A stretch of 64,000 nt of DNA. Source: Ancylomarina sp. DW003. GTDB lineage: Bacteria; Bacteroidota; Bacteroidia; Bacteroidales; Marinifilaceae. Shown here in pieces: positions 63,834 to 64,000 of this stretch. The position numbers and the translations under genes are program-made. The notes beneath the pieces are model-generated. The model was not told the DNA's origin, did no database searches, and worked only from the letters and a program-made list of their open reading frames with translations. Each line of letters begins with the position of its first letter. The stretch's first letter is position 1. The stretch spans positions 62,001-126,000 of the forward strand of contig NZ_JAKJSD010000012.1 of NCBI RefSeq assembly GCF_029029505.1, given 5' to 3'.

Positions 63834-64000
63834 TTATTTCTCAGATATTTTTCTCAAGCATTCAATACCTTTTATGCTACATATTCCATGTAAATGATAT
63901 ACTGTGAGTTCTCTATTTAGTTCCTCACTCATTAGTTCTTCTTCGCTGAAAACATCATACTCCTCGTTCCACATATTTAAATAGAAGCGAACTAATAAAT
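63834..64000 (-). CDS. C-terminal end of a probable TetR-family regulator
   Basis: An open frame enters from the right edge and stops at 63834, 28 bp before the TolC start. The visible 54 residues include LLVRFYLNMWNEEYDVFSE and RELTVYHLHGICSIKGIECL. This helical, aromatic C-terminus is like the ligand domains of TetR/AcrR repressors that precede RND operons. The DNA-binding part lies outside the window, so the assignment rests on context and style. Confidence 0.5.
   Translation of the reverse strand, partial: LLVRFYLNMWNEEYDVFSEEELMSEELNRELTVYHLHGICSIKGIECLRKISEK

Overview
The window looks like a chromosomal segment of a marine, AT-rich member of the Bacteroidota, most likely order Bacteroidales/Marinilabiliales (Marinifilum/Labilibaculum-like; an inference from protein style, not a search). 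Supporting signs are promoters with the Bacteroidota -7 element TAnnTTTG, no consistent Shine-Dalgarno sequences, outer-membrane barrels of the TonB-receptor-like class, SPOR lipoproteins, GG-leader peptides and many tandem FtsX-type ABC permeases. No integrase, transposase or CRISPR array was seen.

Layout. 1-6588 (minus): HlyD/MacA-like adaptor, ABC ATPase and two MacB-like permeases, with the tail of a third, deleted permease between them. They diverge from 6825-9525 (plus): a sigma-54-type response regulator and its kinase. 9596-12996: YccF membrane protein, outer-membrane protein, small unknown protein, ROK kinase. 13114-20164 (minus): a ribosomally made peptide cluster with a Cys-rich double-glycine precursor, radical SAM/SPASM maturase, S41 peptidase, C39-peptidase ABC exporter and HlyD adaptor. 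A hairpin-rich candidate RNA lies upstream, then an outer-membrane barrel and a TPR protein. 24626-29074: Crp/Fnr regulator, pheS, two cyclophilins, a small unknown protein. 29216-29394: twin tRNA-Val(UAC).

29868-35602 holds what I regard as the most unusual locus: an ECF-like sigma factor overlapping an anti-sigma/TPR membrane protein, a TPR-CHAT protease-like protein, two 33-codon GG-leader micro-genes with identical core peptides, and a soluble histidine kinase. A 36-bp element with a conserved CTTTTT-N4-AAAAAG dyad occurs in front of both the sigma gene and the micro-genes, which suggests one regulon.

35737-44341: sirtuin, PiT phosphate transporter, methylglyoxal synthase, two SPOR lipoproteins, PAP2-like protein, rpoN, asnS. 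44644-46299: acyl-CoA synthetase. 46353-47311 is a gene-free AT-rich kilobase with many DnaA-box-like nonamers, a candidate oriC. 47312-51262 (plus): CheY-like regulator, ruvB, small membrane protein, PhoR/PhoB-like pair. 51325-54821 (minus): ComF, outer-membrane protein, two thioredoxin-fold proteins. 55293-57683 (plus): TonB-like protein and a GH16-like protein lacking its catalytic glutamates. 57752-64000 (minus): RND efflux permease, adaptor, TolC and the end of a probable TetR regulator.

Genes that work together: the sigma-54 activator probably controls the divergent ABC operon, using RpoN encoded at 41111. The GG precursor, SAM enzyme, peptidase and C39 exporter form a biosynthesis and export route. 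The TetR-TolC-adaptor-RND set is a tripartite efflux operon.
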